Part shown: positions 1 through 11,290 of the stretch, piece after piece | Layout of the letters: each line of letters opens with the position of its first letter | How positions within the stretch are numbered: position 1 is the first letter of the stretch | DNA from: Nannochloropsis salina CCMP1776 | Taxonomy: Eukaryota > Sar > Eustigmatophyceae > Eustigmatales > Monodopsidaceae | Direction: 5' to 3' | NCBI GenBank assembly: GCA_004565275.1 | Contig: SDOX01000099.1 | Location: 17,278-67,142, forward strand | DNA: 49,865 nt | Translations under genes and position numbers: made by a program | Notes under the pieces: model-generated | Seen by the model: only the letters and a program-made list of their open reading frames with translations | Told to the model about the DNA's origin: nothing | The model's database searches: none

Positions 1-1377
1 AGTAGTGTGGAAGGTATTTTTCGGCTATGTAAAAGCTTCGAAGAGGTGAAGTCCCTTGTCACCACCCATCCATCGCACCTATCCCTCCCTATCTCCCTCC
101 CTCCCTCCCTCCCCTCCTCCTGGCCCTCCCTCCCTCCCTCTCAAGGAGGATTACGCTCGCAACCGGACCGAGCACAAGCAGCTCCTTTCCCTATTCATGG
201 AGGAGCGAGAGAAGACGGAACTTCACTCTCAGGCCTGGAACAAGATCGCGGAACGGAGCCGACGAGAGCAGCTGATGATGACGGGTGCGGCCCTCCTTCC
301 CTTCCTCCCTCCCTCCTTCCCTCCCTCTCCTCCCTCGGGAACTGGGGAGTATGGTGATGCATAAGGGAATGTTTTTATCCTAATCTTGAGTATAGTGAGA
401 CACCCAGCGTCTCGTCAAAGTCCTTACATGCGTCCTTCCCCTCCTTCCTTCTTCCCCCTCGGGCAGAGACACCCTCCGTCCTCCCTCCCTCCATCCGGCA
501 GCAGGCCGAGAGAGCCGACCCTTTCCAACGGCAACGAACCGCGCCCAAGGTAAAGACACGCAGGGAAGAGTTAAGGTGGCGACGGATTTGGCGGGAAACC
601 GAGGGAGTCGGGGGAGGAGGAGAGGAAAGCGGTGGAGGGAGATTTGCACGGCGCTGGCGCCTTCAGGACCTTGTTCGTAACCTTTCCTCCCTCTTCTCCC
701 TGTCAAGGTCCTATGGAGCGTCAAGCGGAAGCATGGGAACCGGACAAGCGCCGAGACCGGCACGACTTCGGAGGGGGAGAAGACGAAGCGCGAGGCCAAG
801 AAAGGCTTAGGGAGTGAGTGCTCAGAGGGAAGAAGGGGGGAGAAGGGCGTGGGGAAGGGAGGACATAACGTGCCAAGGGGTTTCCACGGTGGCGATGCCC
901 GTCCCGATGACGGGAGCGCTTGGAATTTCTGTGATGGAATAGGTACCTGTCGGGAAGCAGCTGACAGCGATCCTCAAGGGTCATCGTGATGGCTCTCTGA
1001 CATGTCGTGACGCGGGGATAGACTTGCTGCAATGGGTCTCATGCTGCTCTCTGACTACTGATCCTCTTCCTCTCCTTCTTGTACTTTCAATTTTCAGCCT
1101 AAGCCTTCTCATCTCTCCCTCCCTTCCTCCCTTCCCCCCTCCAGCCCGCATCGACGACCCGTCCGAGGTCGATCCCAGTTTCGATCCGCTCGTGGTGGCC
1201 TCGTTACTCGCAGAGAAGGGCATGGAGGAGGAAGGAAGGAAGATCCTGGGTATTTACCTCCCCAGAGTGGGTGGGAATAAAGGGGGGAAGGCGCGGCGGC
1301 GGGAGCAGCGGATCGGGATGACGGTGGGGGAATATATGGCCAAAGTGACGGCGGAAGAGGAAATAGGGGGGGAATAG
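1..1377 (+). CDS. 3' part of an unrecognised charged, coiled-coil-like protein (5' end outside window)
   Basis: Four exon pieces join in consistent phase: <1-45 (donor at 46), 146-284, 708-813 and a last exon ending with TAG at 1375-1377. The last exon's acceptor is either 1097 or 1144; only the 1097 acceptor (TTTTCAG) keeps the phase, so I prefer a start at 1098. The visible protein is highly charged, with a stretch around codons 15-60 rich in Arg, Glu, Lys and Gln (for example NRTEHKQLLSLFMEER) that reads like a helical or coiled-coil segment. An acidic and basic patch follows, then a C-terminal segment containing VVASLLAEKGMEEEGRK. I do not recognise the family and assign no function. Introns are pyrimidine-rich (CCCT runs at 90-145 and 290-330). 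The start codon and N-terminus lie upstream of the window. Confidence 0.55.
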
Positions 1378-2334
1378 GCGGGGTGGAAGGGAGGAAGAAG
1401 AAGGAACATGGAAAAGAAATAATGCAGTCAACACAGATTCCGTCCATGACGACGAGTGGAGGGATAAAGGTAGAAGGTCAATAAGAGATATCAAATTTAC
1501 GTTGCATGTATTGTGATGCAGAATGCAGTAGCGCGCTAGAGGACGAACATCGACGTGCTTTCTGGTTTATATCTGGATGCTACCATGATAACCACACTTT
1601 TGCCGCTGTGATGGGTTCAGGGGACTGGGTAACTGTCAAGCTCTAGTGGTTCTGGTGTATACTTGAGCCTCCCGTTGCTGTTTTGGTCGATGCCACCGGT
1701 GTTCGGGCCCCCGTTGCTCCTACTCTTACTGCTGCTGACGCTGCTGTTGCTACTGCTTTTCATGTTATTATGACTGTAGTGATCAGCAATCCGCTGTAAG
1801 ACGTTTAGACATTTACGATCCAAGCATTATCGAGGGGAAGCACCTTCATCGTGAGGATGCCTCTCAGCATTAAAACCGCCTTTTTCCCACTTGCTTTTTG
1901 CACCTGCACTCAAAGCGAGTCCTCTAGACTAGAATTGGGTGTGAATCTGGGAATAAATTCGACGGAGAGAGAAAGATGCCAGTATTGACCCCGGCTCCGA
2001 GCTGGGGGGGTACAATCTCACGTGACATCACATTATTACTCTGCTGTGGGGCGATGTATCACAAGCCTGGTCGACAACTTCGTTTTGACGTGGACCAGAC
2101 GACAACAAAGAGCTCTGTCTCCATACGCAGGAAAGGTACTTGCTTGCTTCCGACTGGTTAACAAGAGTCTGAAAAGGAGGTAGTATAAATACAAACATAC
2201 CGTGCCGTCTAGACAACATCACGTTGCACCGTCTTTCGTTAGCGCGCCGCCGAGGTCATCAGCAGCAAGTCCTCCTTTATTAAAGCACAAGGCTTCACGA
2301 GATCTCGAGGACAAGAATCGGGTTTGAGCTCCGG
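1378..2334. other. Intergenic stretch, no supported gene
   Basis: About 950 bases between the stop of the upstream gene and the start of the amine oxidase. The only open frame is a 68-codon reverse-strand frame at 1617-1823. It is serine and asparagine rich because of a CTGCTG-like stretch (1725-1760), and nothing supports it as a gene. The right part must hold the promoter of the amine oxidase gene; no clear TATA box was seen. Confidence 0.4.
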
Positions 2335-4743
2335 ATGGTGCAAGCAAAAGACGGCGTAATAATGGAGGGCGAGAGTCATGAGGTACGCTTGAAATTGAAG
2401 TACACAATACCTACGCAGGGGTCGCCGTCCACCTTCTTTAATGCAATGCTTGGTGATCTTGTTTCCTCCCTTGAGTCTCTCGGAGAGACGCCTTTTTATT
2501 CAGCGTGTCACGCGTCTCTGTCCTTAGGTCATCATTGTTGGGGCGGGAGTTGCCGGAATGGCCGCAGCCCACACGCTTCGACAGACGTACAACATCCACG
2601 ACGTGATAATCCTGGAAGCGCGAGGACGAACCGGGGGGCGCGTGCATACGAATAAAGAGGGTATTGACGAAGGTGCCTCCTGGGTCTATAGTCCCGAGAA
2701 GCATGGGTTGGTTCAGGCTGTGGGGAAAGGAATAGGAGACGCACGGCTGGTGCAGATCGCAGACCCGACAGACACCGTGAATTGCACGGTGGAGAACGCA
2801 AGAATGAGGGTATGGGATGCCGTCACAGGGGAAGAAGTCCCCAGGGAGGAGGTGCGGGCAGGGGAGGAGAAGTTCAACGAAATCCTCGGGCGGGTGGGGA
2901 AGGAGCTACAGGCGGGTGAAGGGGGGGAAGGGGGGGAAAGTCTGGAGGCAGCTTTGCTTCGAAATGCAGAAGGGCAGGTAAGAGGGGCGACGGAAAGGAA
3001 GCAGGTCTTGAAGTATTTGGCGTTTTGGAATGCGGTCTTCCACTGCCCTTCCCTTCCTTCCCCCCTAACCCCCCCTCCTCCCTTTCTTCCATCTCGTTTC
3101 CCACGACCCGGTCCTCCCTTTCGCAGGATGCGACTGCTCTGTTCCGCTGGCAGCGCGCACGGTTCGAGGGGTGGGTGGGGGGAAGTCTGGGTGCGGTCTC
3201 TAGCCGGGAGGCAGACTCGTTCTACGGGCACGAGGGCGGGCATGAGGGGCGGGACTGGTGCCTTCAGGGGGGATATGGGCCGATGTTAAGGCGTCTGGAG
3301 GCAGGGGCAGGGGACATCAGGCTCAATGTGGCGGTCAAGGAGGTGGTGCTGGAGGTAAGGAGGGAGGGAGGGAGGGAGGGTGGGTGGGGGGAAGACTCTC
3401 CAGGGTCATCGAAGGTCTGATTTCCGTCAACCTCCCATCCACAGGGAGCACCGCCCCCCTCCTCTTCCTCAGCCTCGCCCTGCTCTGTCCTCCTTCGCTG
3501 CGTTTCCACCAGCGACCCATGCACGTCCTCCCTCGTTTCCTCCTCCTCCTCTTCCTCTCCCTCCCTCCCTTCCCTTCGCGCACGTTTCGTGATCATTACT
3601 GTCCCCCTTTCCGTTTTGAGCGGGCCCAAGGCTTCCTTGACGTTTCAGCCGCCGCTGCCGGTAGAAAAGACGAAAGCGATGGGGAAAATCGGCGTCGGTG
3701 TTTTCAACAAGGTGGAAACGGCGAAAGGGAGAGAGGGGAGGAGGAAGGGAGGGAGGGTTGGAGGGAGGGAGGGAGGGAGAGGGGAACGAGAAAGAAATAC
3801 AGTGGGTTTATAGAACAAGCGTTCTCGTTCCTGAGATTGAGATGAAAAACAGACAATATTTCTGCTCATCTGGCGGTAGAAATAGGGATGACAGGGGGCA
3901 GATGAGGGAAGCCATGAGTAACAACGCGACGTCGCTTAGCACCCTCGATATCTGTATGCTCATCACCCTCGACAGGTTTTCTTGGAATTCCCTCACCCAC
4001 CCGTACCTCCGCCTGACGCCGACATCCTTGGTTTCCTTCCACCGGCATCATCTCCTTCCTCAACCCCATCCCTCTCCAGCACTTCATTGCCCCACCCGGC
4101 CCTGTACCTGGACCTCGGCCGGCTCTTCCCTCCTTCCTCCCCTCCTTCCCTTCCTCCTTCCTACCGCCTCCTCGCCCTCTTCGCCGGCGATGACGCCGAG
4201 CATTTGGAAGCATTTTCGGAGGACGCTGGGAAAGAAGCCGCTCTGCGGCCTTTGCGCGCCGTCTTTGGCGACGCGGAAAGGGGGGGAGGGAAGGTGGGAC
4301 TGCCCCCACCGAGCCGCTCGTGGAGGACACGCTGGGGGGCCGATGAATGGGCCAAGGGCAGTTACAGCTACCTTAAGCCAGGAGGGAGGATGCAGGACAG
4401 GTGCGTTATCAAGAAGGCTGTAGAAGAAAGGTGGGGCTGGGAGACAAGAGGGTGTGCGAAGGGACTTGATTCCCTGAGCGCGCTGCTGTCATGTCCCTCC
4501 CGAGGCCGGGCCCAGAGATGTTGGGGCCGCAATTCTTGCCACTTTTTTGCCGCTCACATTCCGATGCTTCCCCTGTCACATTTTCACATGCGTGTTAGGC
4601 TCGAGTATGCTAAGCCTTTGTACGACTGCCTCTTCTTCGCCGGGGAGGCCACTAATGCCGAGCATCCGGCCTGTGTGGATGGGGCTTACGTAAGCGGAGT
4701 GCGGGCGGCGAGGGTGGTGAAACTAGCGACAGAGAAGGGATAA
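2335..4743 (+). CDS. FAD-dependent amine oxidase, polyamine oxidase / LSD1-like family
   Basis: Six exons (2335-2382, 2528-2977, 3127-3354, 3445-3711, 3976-4400, 4599-4743) give a 520-residue protein with every intron phase matching. The N-terminus has the Rossmann FAD motif VIIVGAGVAGMAAAHTLRQ (residues 17-35), followed by LEARGRTGGRVHT, the second FAD/GG motif. Further on are FVIITVPLSVLS, KIGVGVFNKVFLEFP, the aromatic motif GSYSYLKPGG and the C-terminal FAD signature FFAGEATNAEHP...GAYVSG. Order and length fit flavin amine oxidases that oxidise polyamines or similar amines and release hydrogen peroxide; the exact substrate cannot be told. No signal peptide is evident and the C-terminus (EKG) is not a peroxisomal PTS1. 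Odd feature: exon 4 begins with about 45 residues dominated by Ser and Pro, an insert not normal in the family. It may be a true loop or an intron boundary I placed too far upstream. ATG 2335 is the only in-frame ATG after an upstream stop at 2281. Confidence 0.88.
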
Positions 4744-5227
4744 AGCTTGATGAAGGAAGATATATGTCGCGAAAACCCATGCCAGTATAATAAGGAAGGC
4801 ACTCGAAGTAAGCCAAATGGAAGTATCAATTCTTAAATGGAGGGCCAGCCGCAAGTATTCGCAACTTGGGCGGCAATACGCCCTGAAAATAAAACTTAAA
4901 CTGCAAAGTTAAGTATGATAGAAATTCTTGAATGGAAAGGGGGGAGCGGGATGCATTCCTAAAGTTGCGTGTTGTACAATCAATTTTCCTTGGCAAAGCG
5001 TTGTCAATGTGGACAAGGCTATTTCCCGCATCAAAATTCGTTGGATTGCGGTAGCTACGCTTGGCACTGTATCATGTCAATCTCTATGACACATTGATAC
5101 GTTTTCCCAGAAATTTGTCGCGTTGTTTCCATCAAATGCTTCATAGAGCCATATGTTTGAAAATAAAACGTTCTCAATGGGCCGGGGGTGAGTGGATATC
5201 GCCCCAACGCTAGCTCGCTCATTTCCC
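4744..5227. other. Intergenic stretch, no supported gene
   Basis: About 480 bases, more AT-rich than the neighbouring exons. It carries the 3' flank of the amine oxidase and the promoter of the next gene. No repeat, RNA gene or convincing reading frame was seen. Confidence 0.4.
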
Positions 5228-7395
5228 ATGTCCGATCAGTGTTACGTTCCATCCCTGCGCTCCTTAAACCACAAACGTTCACCGAATCGATTCTACGACA
5301 GGATGGGACAGGCGTGGCGGCGCCCAGAAGGGGAGCCACGCGTTGGCAAGGCAGAATTGTTCATAGAGCGGGCACGAAATCTCAATCCACAAGCGGTAGA
5401 GGTAAGTCAGAAAGTAGGAGGAAGCGGGAGAGCCGACGACGGCTCATTCACGATGCAAGCATTACAAGTAGAAAGAAGGATGATGCGCAGCTTCACTCGT
5501 TCAAATAGACTTACTGGTCCTTATGTGTCCTTTTCGGTATTTCCTTCCTCTCATTGCCTGTAGCGCGTTAAAGACTGGGTTAATTGTGACGCTTTCTTCA
5601 TATTCAATCTGGGGCGTTCTGAAGCTCACCGTGCGGAAAGCAGCCGGAAAATTGTACGTGCGCTGTCTTTAAAATGTATCAGTTTGGAGACAAGTACGAC
5701 CAATAGGAATATGGCGGGAAACTTAGGCAGGCACAAGCATCCTTTCGAAATAAGCACCCTGTGTATAATGCTAACTTGGAACCCTTGCCATCCCTCTTTC
5801 CCTCTTTGGCACGCGAGAAGGCCGTGGAGTACGGATTGATCCAGACAGCCCCAATTTGGCAGGAAAAGGTCGCTGAGTGGCAAGACGTGTTATATCCATC
5901 CCCGTATGTAAAGAGGACATGATGGAGGGGCTTTAGGCAGAAAGACTCCGGAAGCGTTATCCATCCAGGGCGAAACATCCTTCTGACTGTAGGCGAAAAG
6001 CCCAAAATCCATAAATCGTCCTTCCCCCCTTCTTCGCACCTCTTCCTTTCTATATCTTCCACGCAGCGTGCAAGCGACCATCACTTTGGCCTACGAAAAA
6101 GAAAATAAAAAGCAGGCCGTCAGTGGCTTCTACAATTTTCGGGGCCACGAGTGGACGCTTCAGCACGGTAAGGAGAAAGGGGGGGAGGAAAGAAGCGAGA
6201 CGGGAGACAGTGGAGAAAATTTTTGTGCAAGGACGATAGAAGTATCGCCTGGAGTCGCGGCGAGTCTAGGGCAATAAGAGGCCACTGCCGCCCACGCTCC
6301 GCCTCCGTCACCCAGGGTGGTCTCCCTCGGTATTTCTTGCGGTTGCATTCCTTTTTAAAGTGTTGGTCAAAACATACTGTTCCCTGTCTTCCCTATTTCT
6401 TTAAATTCTCGTTTTGAAAAGAGGACGTAGCTTGTCTCCCTGGGCATCCGCTCGCGCTCGTCCTCAAATGAACCCCTATTTCTCCCTCAAATATGTAAAG
6501 GCGTTGCACCTGTCTTCCTCCCCGTCTATCATTGGCGTGGTCTCCGGTCGGTTCGCCCGTCTTCCTCCCAAGCGTCCTCCACCTCCACCTCCGCCAGTTC
6601 CTCTCCCACCAAGCTCGGTCATCGGGAATTTCGAGGAGAGGTGAAAGCTGCGATACGATGGTAGGCATGCCTCGGTCTTTTCCTTTCCTTGTTGCCCATT
6701 TTTCCCTCTTCATGCTGCATACAATGCCACCCACCCGGACACAGGAGTCAGACGGAACCTGAGTATCGGGGTTACGTCCTCTTCCTCTCTTACTGCGTCT
6801 CGCGCACCCAAGCCCTCCTTCAACCCCTCCAGCCCTTCCTCGATTCTGTCCTCGGCACCTTTCTGGACGTTTTTGTCCTCTCGGTGTTCGTGGAGGGCTG
6901 GTGGAAACGTATGCTCGTCCCCGCTTGGACTTTCTTGACGCAGAATCGCTCCGTGGTGGTTGCTGCAGCCTCGGTCTTTTTGCTCCCTTTCCTGTTATTC
7001 TGGGTGCCGGCGCTTGTTTTCTTCCCTATCACGCTCCTTATCTTCTGGGTGAGAAGGAGCGGGATGTCACAGGGAAATTAGACATGTATATATATATATA
7101 TATACACGCACGGCAAACGCGCGTCGGGTTTTGAACCTGGTCTCAGCAAACCGACCTAGCCCTCGTTTCTCCTCTTTTTCCCATTTTCCCCTTTTTCTGG
7201 CATCTTCCTTCCTCGGTTCAGGTTTCCTTCTTCTCCCTCCTGTGCCTGACGCCCATCGGCTGTGCCCTCGTCTGGCTCCTCCTAGCCTCCAAACCGGTGC
7301 AGGACCGACTCGTCAGGCCCATCTTCCAGGCTTGCTTGGAAAGCCCTGCCTGCAGAAGATGGCTCACACTCCCCCGCTCCCCAAACAGCCTGTAA
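5228..7395 (+). CDS. Unrecognised multi-exon membrane protein
   Basis: Exons 5228-5401, 5707-5903, 6067-6167, 6501(or 6573)-6660, 6745-7048 and 7222-7395 join in phase and give about 369 residues. The start is the first ATG after an in-frame stop at 5189. The N-terminal half is soluble and charged (GKAELFIERARNLNPQAVE, then IWQEKVAEWQDVLYPSP and NFRGHEWTLQH). The C-terminal third is hydrophobic: a segment with FLSYCVSRTQALLQPLQPF, a long helix-like stretch SVVVAAASVFLLPFLLFW plus VPALVFFPITLLIFW, and a last-exon helix VSFFSLLCLTPIGCALVWLL. The tail is short and basic (RRWLTLPRSPNSL). At least three membrane segments are therefore likely. I recognise no family. The fourth exon is the least certain: it is Ser/Thr rich and two acceptors give the right phase. 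The fifth intron contains a (TA)9 run. Confidence 0.65.
7087..7104. repeat. (TA)9 microsatellite
   Basis: Uninterrupted TA dinucleotide run inside the last intron of the membrane-protein gene, about 35 bases after the donor site. It probably varies in length between strains. Confidence 0.9.
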
Positions 7396-7914
7396 ATATG
7401 CACATTTGGGAGTGGTGGTTGGAGGGAGGATGGGAAGCAGGGAGGAAATGCAGAAAGAAAAGGTCCTGGGTGTGGACAGGATTGAATGGGCGGCACGTGC
7501 TTTGTTTCGTTTGTTGCTTTGCTTCTCCGCCGAGCGATGTTACGGCGTGGCGATTATCGCGCACTTTTATGTCATTAGAAGCTTTCCTTTGTCCATGACG
7601 AGGAGGGAAGCAATCGCCGCCCGCAGGTGTGGGACCACCGTGATAGGCGTATGCATCGACTTTCTCGAGGCTTCCTTCTTGGATACGAAGCCACCGGCGG
7701 CGTACCTGTCCGCACCTTGTCTTGAGCTACTAATGAAGCTCATCGATTTTGTGAGCCCTTTCGTCCTTCTCGTCTCTCTCGACGTCCTCATCCTCCCAGC
7801 ATACTCTCTGCTCTCCTTTCACGAGCCCGAACGGAGCGGCACTTCGAGACAAGCTCGGTCGAAACGTCATGATTTTTTCTTCTATCCACATTCTGGCGTA
7901 TCATGCGTGCTCCT
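7396..7914. other. Spacer between convergent genes, no supported gene
   Basis: About 520 bases between the stop of the plus-strand membrane protein and the stop of the minus-strand SRPBCC gene. It should hold both 3' untranslated regions. A long plus-strand frame runs from here into the SRPBCC gene but is only its antisense shadow. Confidence 0.4.
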
Positions 7915-8845
7915 TCATCGGATCGGTCTCCCCTCTCTCGTTCCACGTCCTCCTCTCTTCCCCATCCGACGAAGGTCGACGCGTCGGAAGAAGGAGAGGG
8001 CCCACCCTCTCGCGAGCCCTGACTGCTTTCCGGTGCTGAGTTGCCCCGAGGGGGGGATACATGCCGCGGGTGATGACGATCCTGACGCTGACGACAACGC
8101 ATTCGATGGGGAAGGGCTCTCGCACGTCGTTTCCTCGTCCACGCCGTCTGTGCAATCCCAGAAGACCTCCCCCTCCTCTACTACCTCCTCCGCTCCCTCC
8201 TCCTCCACCCGGTCCTCCCACCCTTCCTCCGCCGCCCGTTTCAAGGCATGCAAGTTTACAGTGACGTCTCTCTTCATCTTCCACTCCACCGCCATCGCTG
8301 GCACCAGCATTCTTGGCCTGAAAGTCGCTTCGTAGCACATCCGGGTAACCTGCTGCCCGCCCACTTCCTCTTCCAGCAGACGCCATTTCCCTTCATAAAG
8401 CTTCAGGAAGGCTGGGGTGTTTTCCACAAGGAAGGAGCTGATAGTGTAGTTCTCTTGATCCTCGTAAACGTCGAGAATGACGGTTGCTTGGAGCAAAGGT
8501 TGAACAAAAGAGGTGATGGAGGAGAAGAAGGAGGAGGACGAAGGCGGTAGTGCAGAGGTGGGCTTGGCTTTGACTTCGCAGAACGGGAACGTCTCAACAG
8601 CGGTTTGGGTGATGCGCACCGATGCCGTTGCGCCAGGAGGGAGCGGGATGCACTGGCTGTGAGAGCAATTGGGAAGGTAACAGGCGAGGCGATCGTAAGC
8701 GGTGAGGAGACGGAAAACGGATGCCCGAGGTCGGAGGACGAGCAGAGAGGCTGTGATTAAGCGGGTCGACGCTCTGTGAGGTGCAGGTGCACGTTGAATC
8801 TTGATGTCGCATAATGATGTGCCAGTTTCGCGCTTGTCATTGCTA
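7915..8845 (-). CDS. SRPBCC / polyketide-cyclase (COQ10, START-like) lipid-binding protein, 5' end unresolved
   Basis: The reverse strand carries a long open exon ending with a stop at 7915-7917. It reads through a typical polyketide_cyc/START-like fold: VFRLLTAYDRLACYLPNC (the 'vwdvLtDYerlaefiPn' strand-helix), a middle strand with ATVILDVYEDQENYTISSF, then KLYEGKWRLLEEEVGG and YEATFRPRMLVPAMAVEW, and the terminal helix VTVNLHALKRAAEEGWED. Plant and algal relatives are often plastid proteins that bind isoprenoid or quinone-like lipids; that role here is inference. After the fold comes a roughly 100-residue acidic then basic tail (EEEGAEEVVEEGEVF...) of low complexity. The exon has no in-frame ATG before the domain, so at least one 5' exon is missing. 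A good acceptor (CACCTCCAG) lies at 8847-8846 and is used as the boundary; another is possible near 8780. Confidence 0.7.
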
Positions 8846-9584
8846 CTGGAGGTGACAGGAAAAGAGAGCGAAATGTTAAAAGACCGCGAACCGGAAGTTT
8901 TAACTATTGCCTTGCAATATTTCGTGCTCTTAAACGCAGTGAGTGCTTTGATGACATATATGATAACATTAATGTAAAAAGAAATTTGAAAGGTTTTTCC
9001 AATGCAGCCCCCAAATATCCTCAAGAGCTTTCCAGGCAAGTAGAATAACTTACCTTGGAAGAGAAGTATCTTCCATCATCCGTAGACGGTACCCTAAAAT
9101 CTTGCCTCGTAGCGTATTAGAGATGACACACCCAGTATTTCTGTTTGATACCATTCGAATTATTATTAATACAACTGACGTACTGCACCCCGGCAAACAG
9201 TCTTCTCCATCAAGCTTTTGCACGTGCCTGCAGCGTCAGGGCATGGGCAAGTCGTCTGCTGTCGCTCGCTCGCTCGGCCCATATCCTTTTGTTCTTTTTC
9301 CCCGCGACGATGGAAGGCACATAAAAAAGTACGGCCCGTGTCACGTCCGGCATCACATCCCAATTTGACGGCGCTCAAAGTGCACAAGGGGCCTCGATTG
9401 TGTGCGGAACGAGGATTAGTACCATTCCATTTCACGACTTGCGCATGGGCTTTTGTTCGTTACCCTTGCATCACAGTGATGTTCACCTGATTCTTGACAG
9501 ACAGCTTGAAGCTTTCAGAACACCTCGTGATTGCTCCTCACCTGTCCTCACCAACAATAGTTCACAAGGTATTTAATAATTGCG
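8846..9584. other. Region likely holding the missing 5' exon(s) of the SRPBCC gene
   Basis: About 740 bases. The leftward SRPBCC gene must begin somewhere to the right of 8846, and the plus-strand ORF at 9585 needs a promoter here. I could not identify a convincing short first exon with ATG and matching phase on the minus strand. Confidence 0.3.
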
Positions 9585-10733
9585 ATGATCAATGCTTTCA
9601 TCTTCCGACTGCGTGGTCGCTTGTCGCTCGTCCTGACAACTACAACGTCTCGTATAGAGCGGCGGCGCCTATGCGTTCCTGTACGAGGTTACCCCCGCAC
9701 GCTCACGACTCTGGGGAGTCCAGACGACCGAAAAAGATATCCACCTTCTACTTCTAGTATTCCTCCTACACCTGGGCGCCCTACCGGTGGTGATCCACTA
9801 GAAGACCTGAAGAAAGTCCACGGCTCCTACATATCTTCACCTTCAACTATCTCTCATCGAGAAGAGGTCATGCGGGCCGAAGCCTCTTCTTTCCTCCACG
9901 TTTTGGAAGAGCACGACCCCTCGGCGCCTTGTCCCATGTGTATAAATGGAGACGCGGGCACGTGCTCCAGCCTTGAGACGCGTGATGGGGCGGTGGACGA
10001 GGCGTACGAGCAGGCTGAAGGTCCTGAGGGCTCCGAGATAGACCGGGAGGAGCGGAAGAGCATTGTCCAGGCCCGGGCTCGCGACATGGACGACGAGAGA
10101 ACTCCTTGTGTCATTCAAGAGCAGCACCGATTGCAAGAGCAACTCGAGGACGAATCGCACAGCGTCAAGGAAGACGAATCGACGTGTTTGGTTGAATCTA
10201 AGGAGGTGCGCACTTCTCAAGCAGGGGGCCACTTCCGACGTGCGGGGCAGCTGCGTGTGACGCGAGAACCCGGCCCTAGCGATGATACAGAGATGCTGAA
10301 AACGGCTGGGTATGGGTCGCAGGGGGCGCGTGAGAGTGGGAAAGGTTACGGAGACGTCTATTGGGAGGGAGGAACTCCCATGTTTTTGACGGAAGACAAA
10401 GCCAGAAACATGTTTGAACACGGAGTGGCGGGGCCGACAGATGCGGCAAAAATCAGGGAGGGTGAGAGTGGTAAGCTAGCCGAGCTCACATGCGATGAGA
10501 CGCGGGGCTCTCTTGATCAGAAAGAAGTGCACAGCAAAATCCTGCGCGCATTGAAAGAGGAGGGAGAGATGGATTCCTTACGACGTACCAATCACCCCGG
10601 AGGACAGCTTGCAAACGAGCGTTTCACGCGGTCCAAATCGAATAGAGCAAGCGACAAGGACACGGAGAAGCAGACCATGAATAAGGGTGGCATAGCAAAA
10701 GGCAGAACGGATGAAGAACCCAGATCGTCGTGA
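9585..10733 (+). CDS. Hypothetical hydrophilic, probably disordered protein (single exon)
   Basis: An uninterrupted 382-codon frame starts with ATG at 9585 and ends at 10733. The first 40 residues are basic (RLRGRLSLVL, RIERRRLCVPVRGYPR). The rest is rich in Glu, Asp, Lys, Arg, Gln and Ser with no hydrophobic core or membrane segment. One small motif-like spot is CPMCINGDAGTC (around residues 118-130), a Cys cluster that is too short to call a zinc finger. I recognise no family. Length and codon-like composition favour a real gene, but the antisense strand also carries a 192-codon frame and there is no intron evidence, so the call is moderate. The N-terminal start could be further downstream. 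Confidence 0.5.
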   Translation: MINAFIFRLRGRLSLVLTTTTSRIERRRLCVPVRGYPRTLTTLGSPDDRKRYPPSTSSIPPTPGRPTGGDPLEDLKKVHGSYISSPSTISHREEVMRAEASSFLHVLEEHDPSAPCPMCINGDAGTCSSLETRDGAVDEAYEQAEGPEGSEIDREERKSIVQARARDMDDERTPCVIQEQHRLQEQLEDESHSVKEDESTCLVESKEVRTSQAGGHFRRAGQLRVTREPGPSDDTEMLKTAGYGSQGARESGKGYGDVYWEGGTPMFLTEDKARNMFEHGVAGPTDAAKIREGESGKLAELTCDETRGSLDQKEVHSKILRALKEEGEMDSLRRTNHPGGQLANERFTRSKSNRASDKDTEKQTMNKGGIAKGRTDEEPRSS

Positions 10734-11290
10734 ATGTGGAGGAAAAAGTACACGACACGGTGAAGCTGTGAGGTACTCGGGCGAGGCAGGAATGATCGAT
10801 TTAAAGATAATGATATGATGAGACTCATGAATATGATAATGTCCAGCTGCGAAAGAATGCAATGTCGGCGTTTAGAGAGGCGACCAAAAATTGGTTGACT
10901 ATTATAAAATCGATACATCCTGCGCATGTTCTTTTTACTCTATGTGTTGAAAGAAACAATCTGAGACGAATCGCTAAGAATCATCTAGAGCACGAATGAA
11001 GTATCTGCGACCCTGCACGATGCAATCCACGAAAGCTACAGCGCATAAATTGGACGAGCACCTAAAGTTCTCGGGCCCAGCGCACTTTCCAGAAACGTAA
11101 AAGCAACGCAATGTAGCAGGCAGGTAATAATTATAATCTATGTGAGTCCAATTTACCCCTCTTCTGGCAAAATTTCTCACCACTGTACACCTCTCCCTTC
11201 CGCGCTTCTCGCCTTACATTGTACATACAAATATGCCGGCCGATAGGGTTGCCTCCATCATCTAGAACCAGCCACATCCCCCCCTCCTGC
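10734..11290. other. Spacer between convergent genes, no supported gene
   Basis: About 560 bases of AT-richer sequence between the stop of the plus-strand hypothetical gene and the stop of the minus-strand MaoC-like gene. Only short frames without similarity that I recognise. Confidence 0.4.

Noticed and set aside
91-145. CCCT arrays here and at many sites as a CRISPR or satellite array
   Set aside because: They are simple low-complexity tracts with no unique spacers, located mainly in introns.
7125-7165. tRNA T-arm-like GGTTCAAAACC on the reverse strand
   Set aside because: The flanking bases do not form a five-pair stem, and no anticodon or acceptor stem was found. It lies in an intron.
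7406-8335. Long plus-strand frame of 309 codons
   Set aside because: It lies largely antisense to the SRPBCC exon, has no domain, and begins in the 3' flank of the membrane protein; treated as a shadow frame.
9843-10421. 192-codon reverse frame opposite the 9585 ORF
   Set aside because: No motif and no start context. The plus frame is twice as long, so the reverse one is taken as its shadow.
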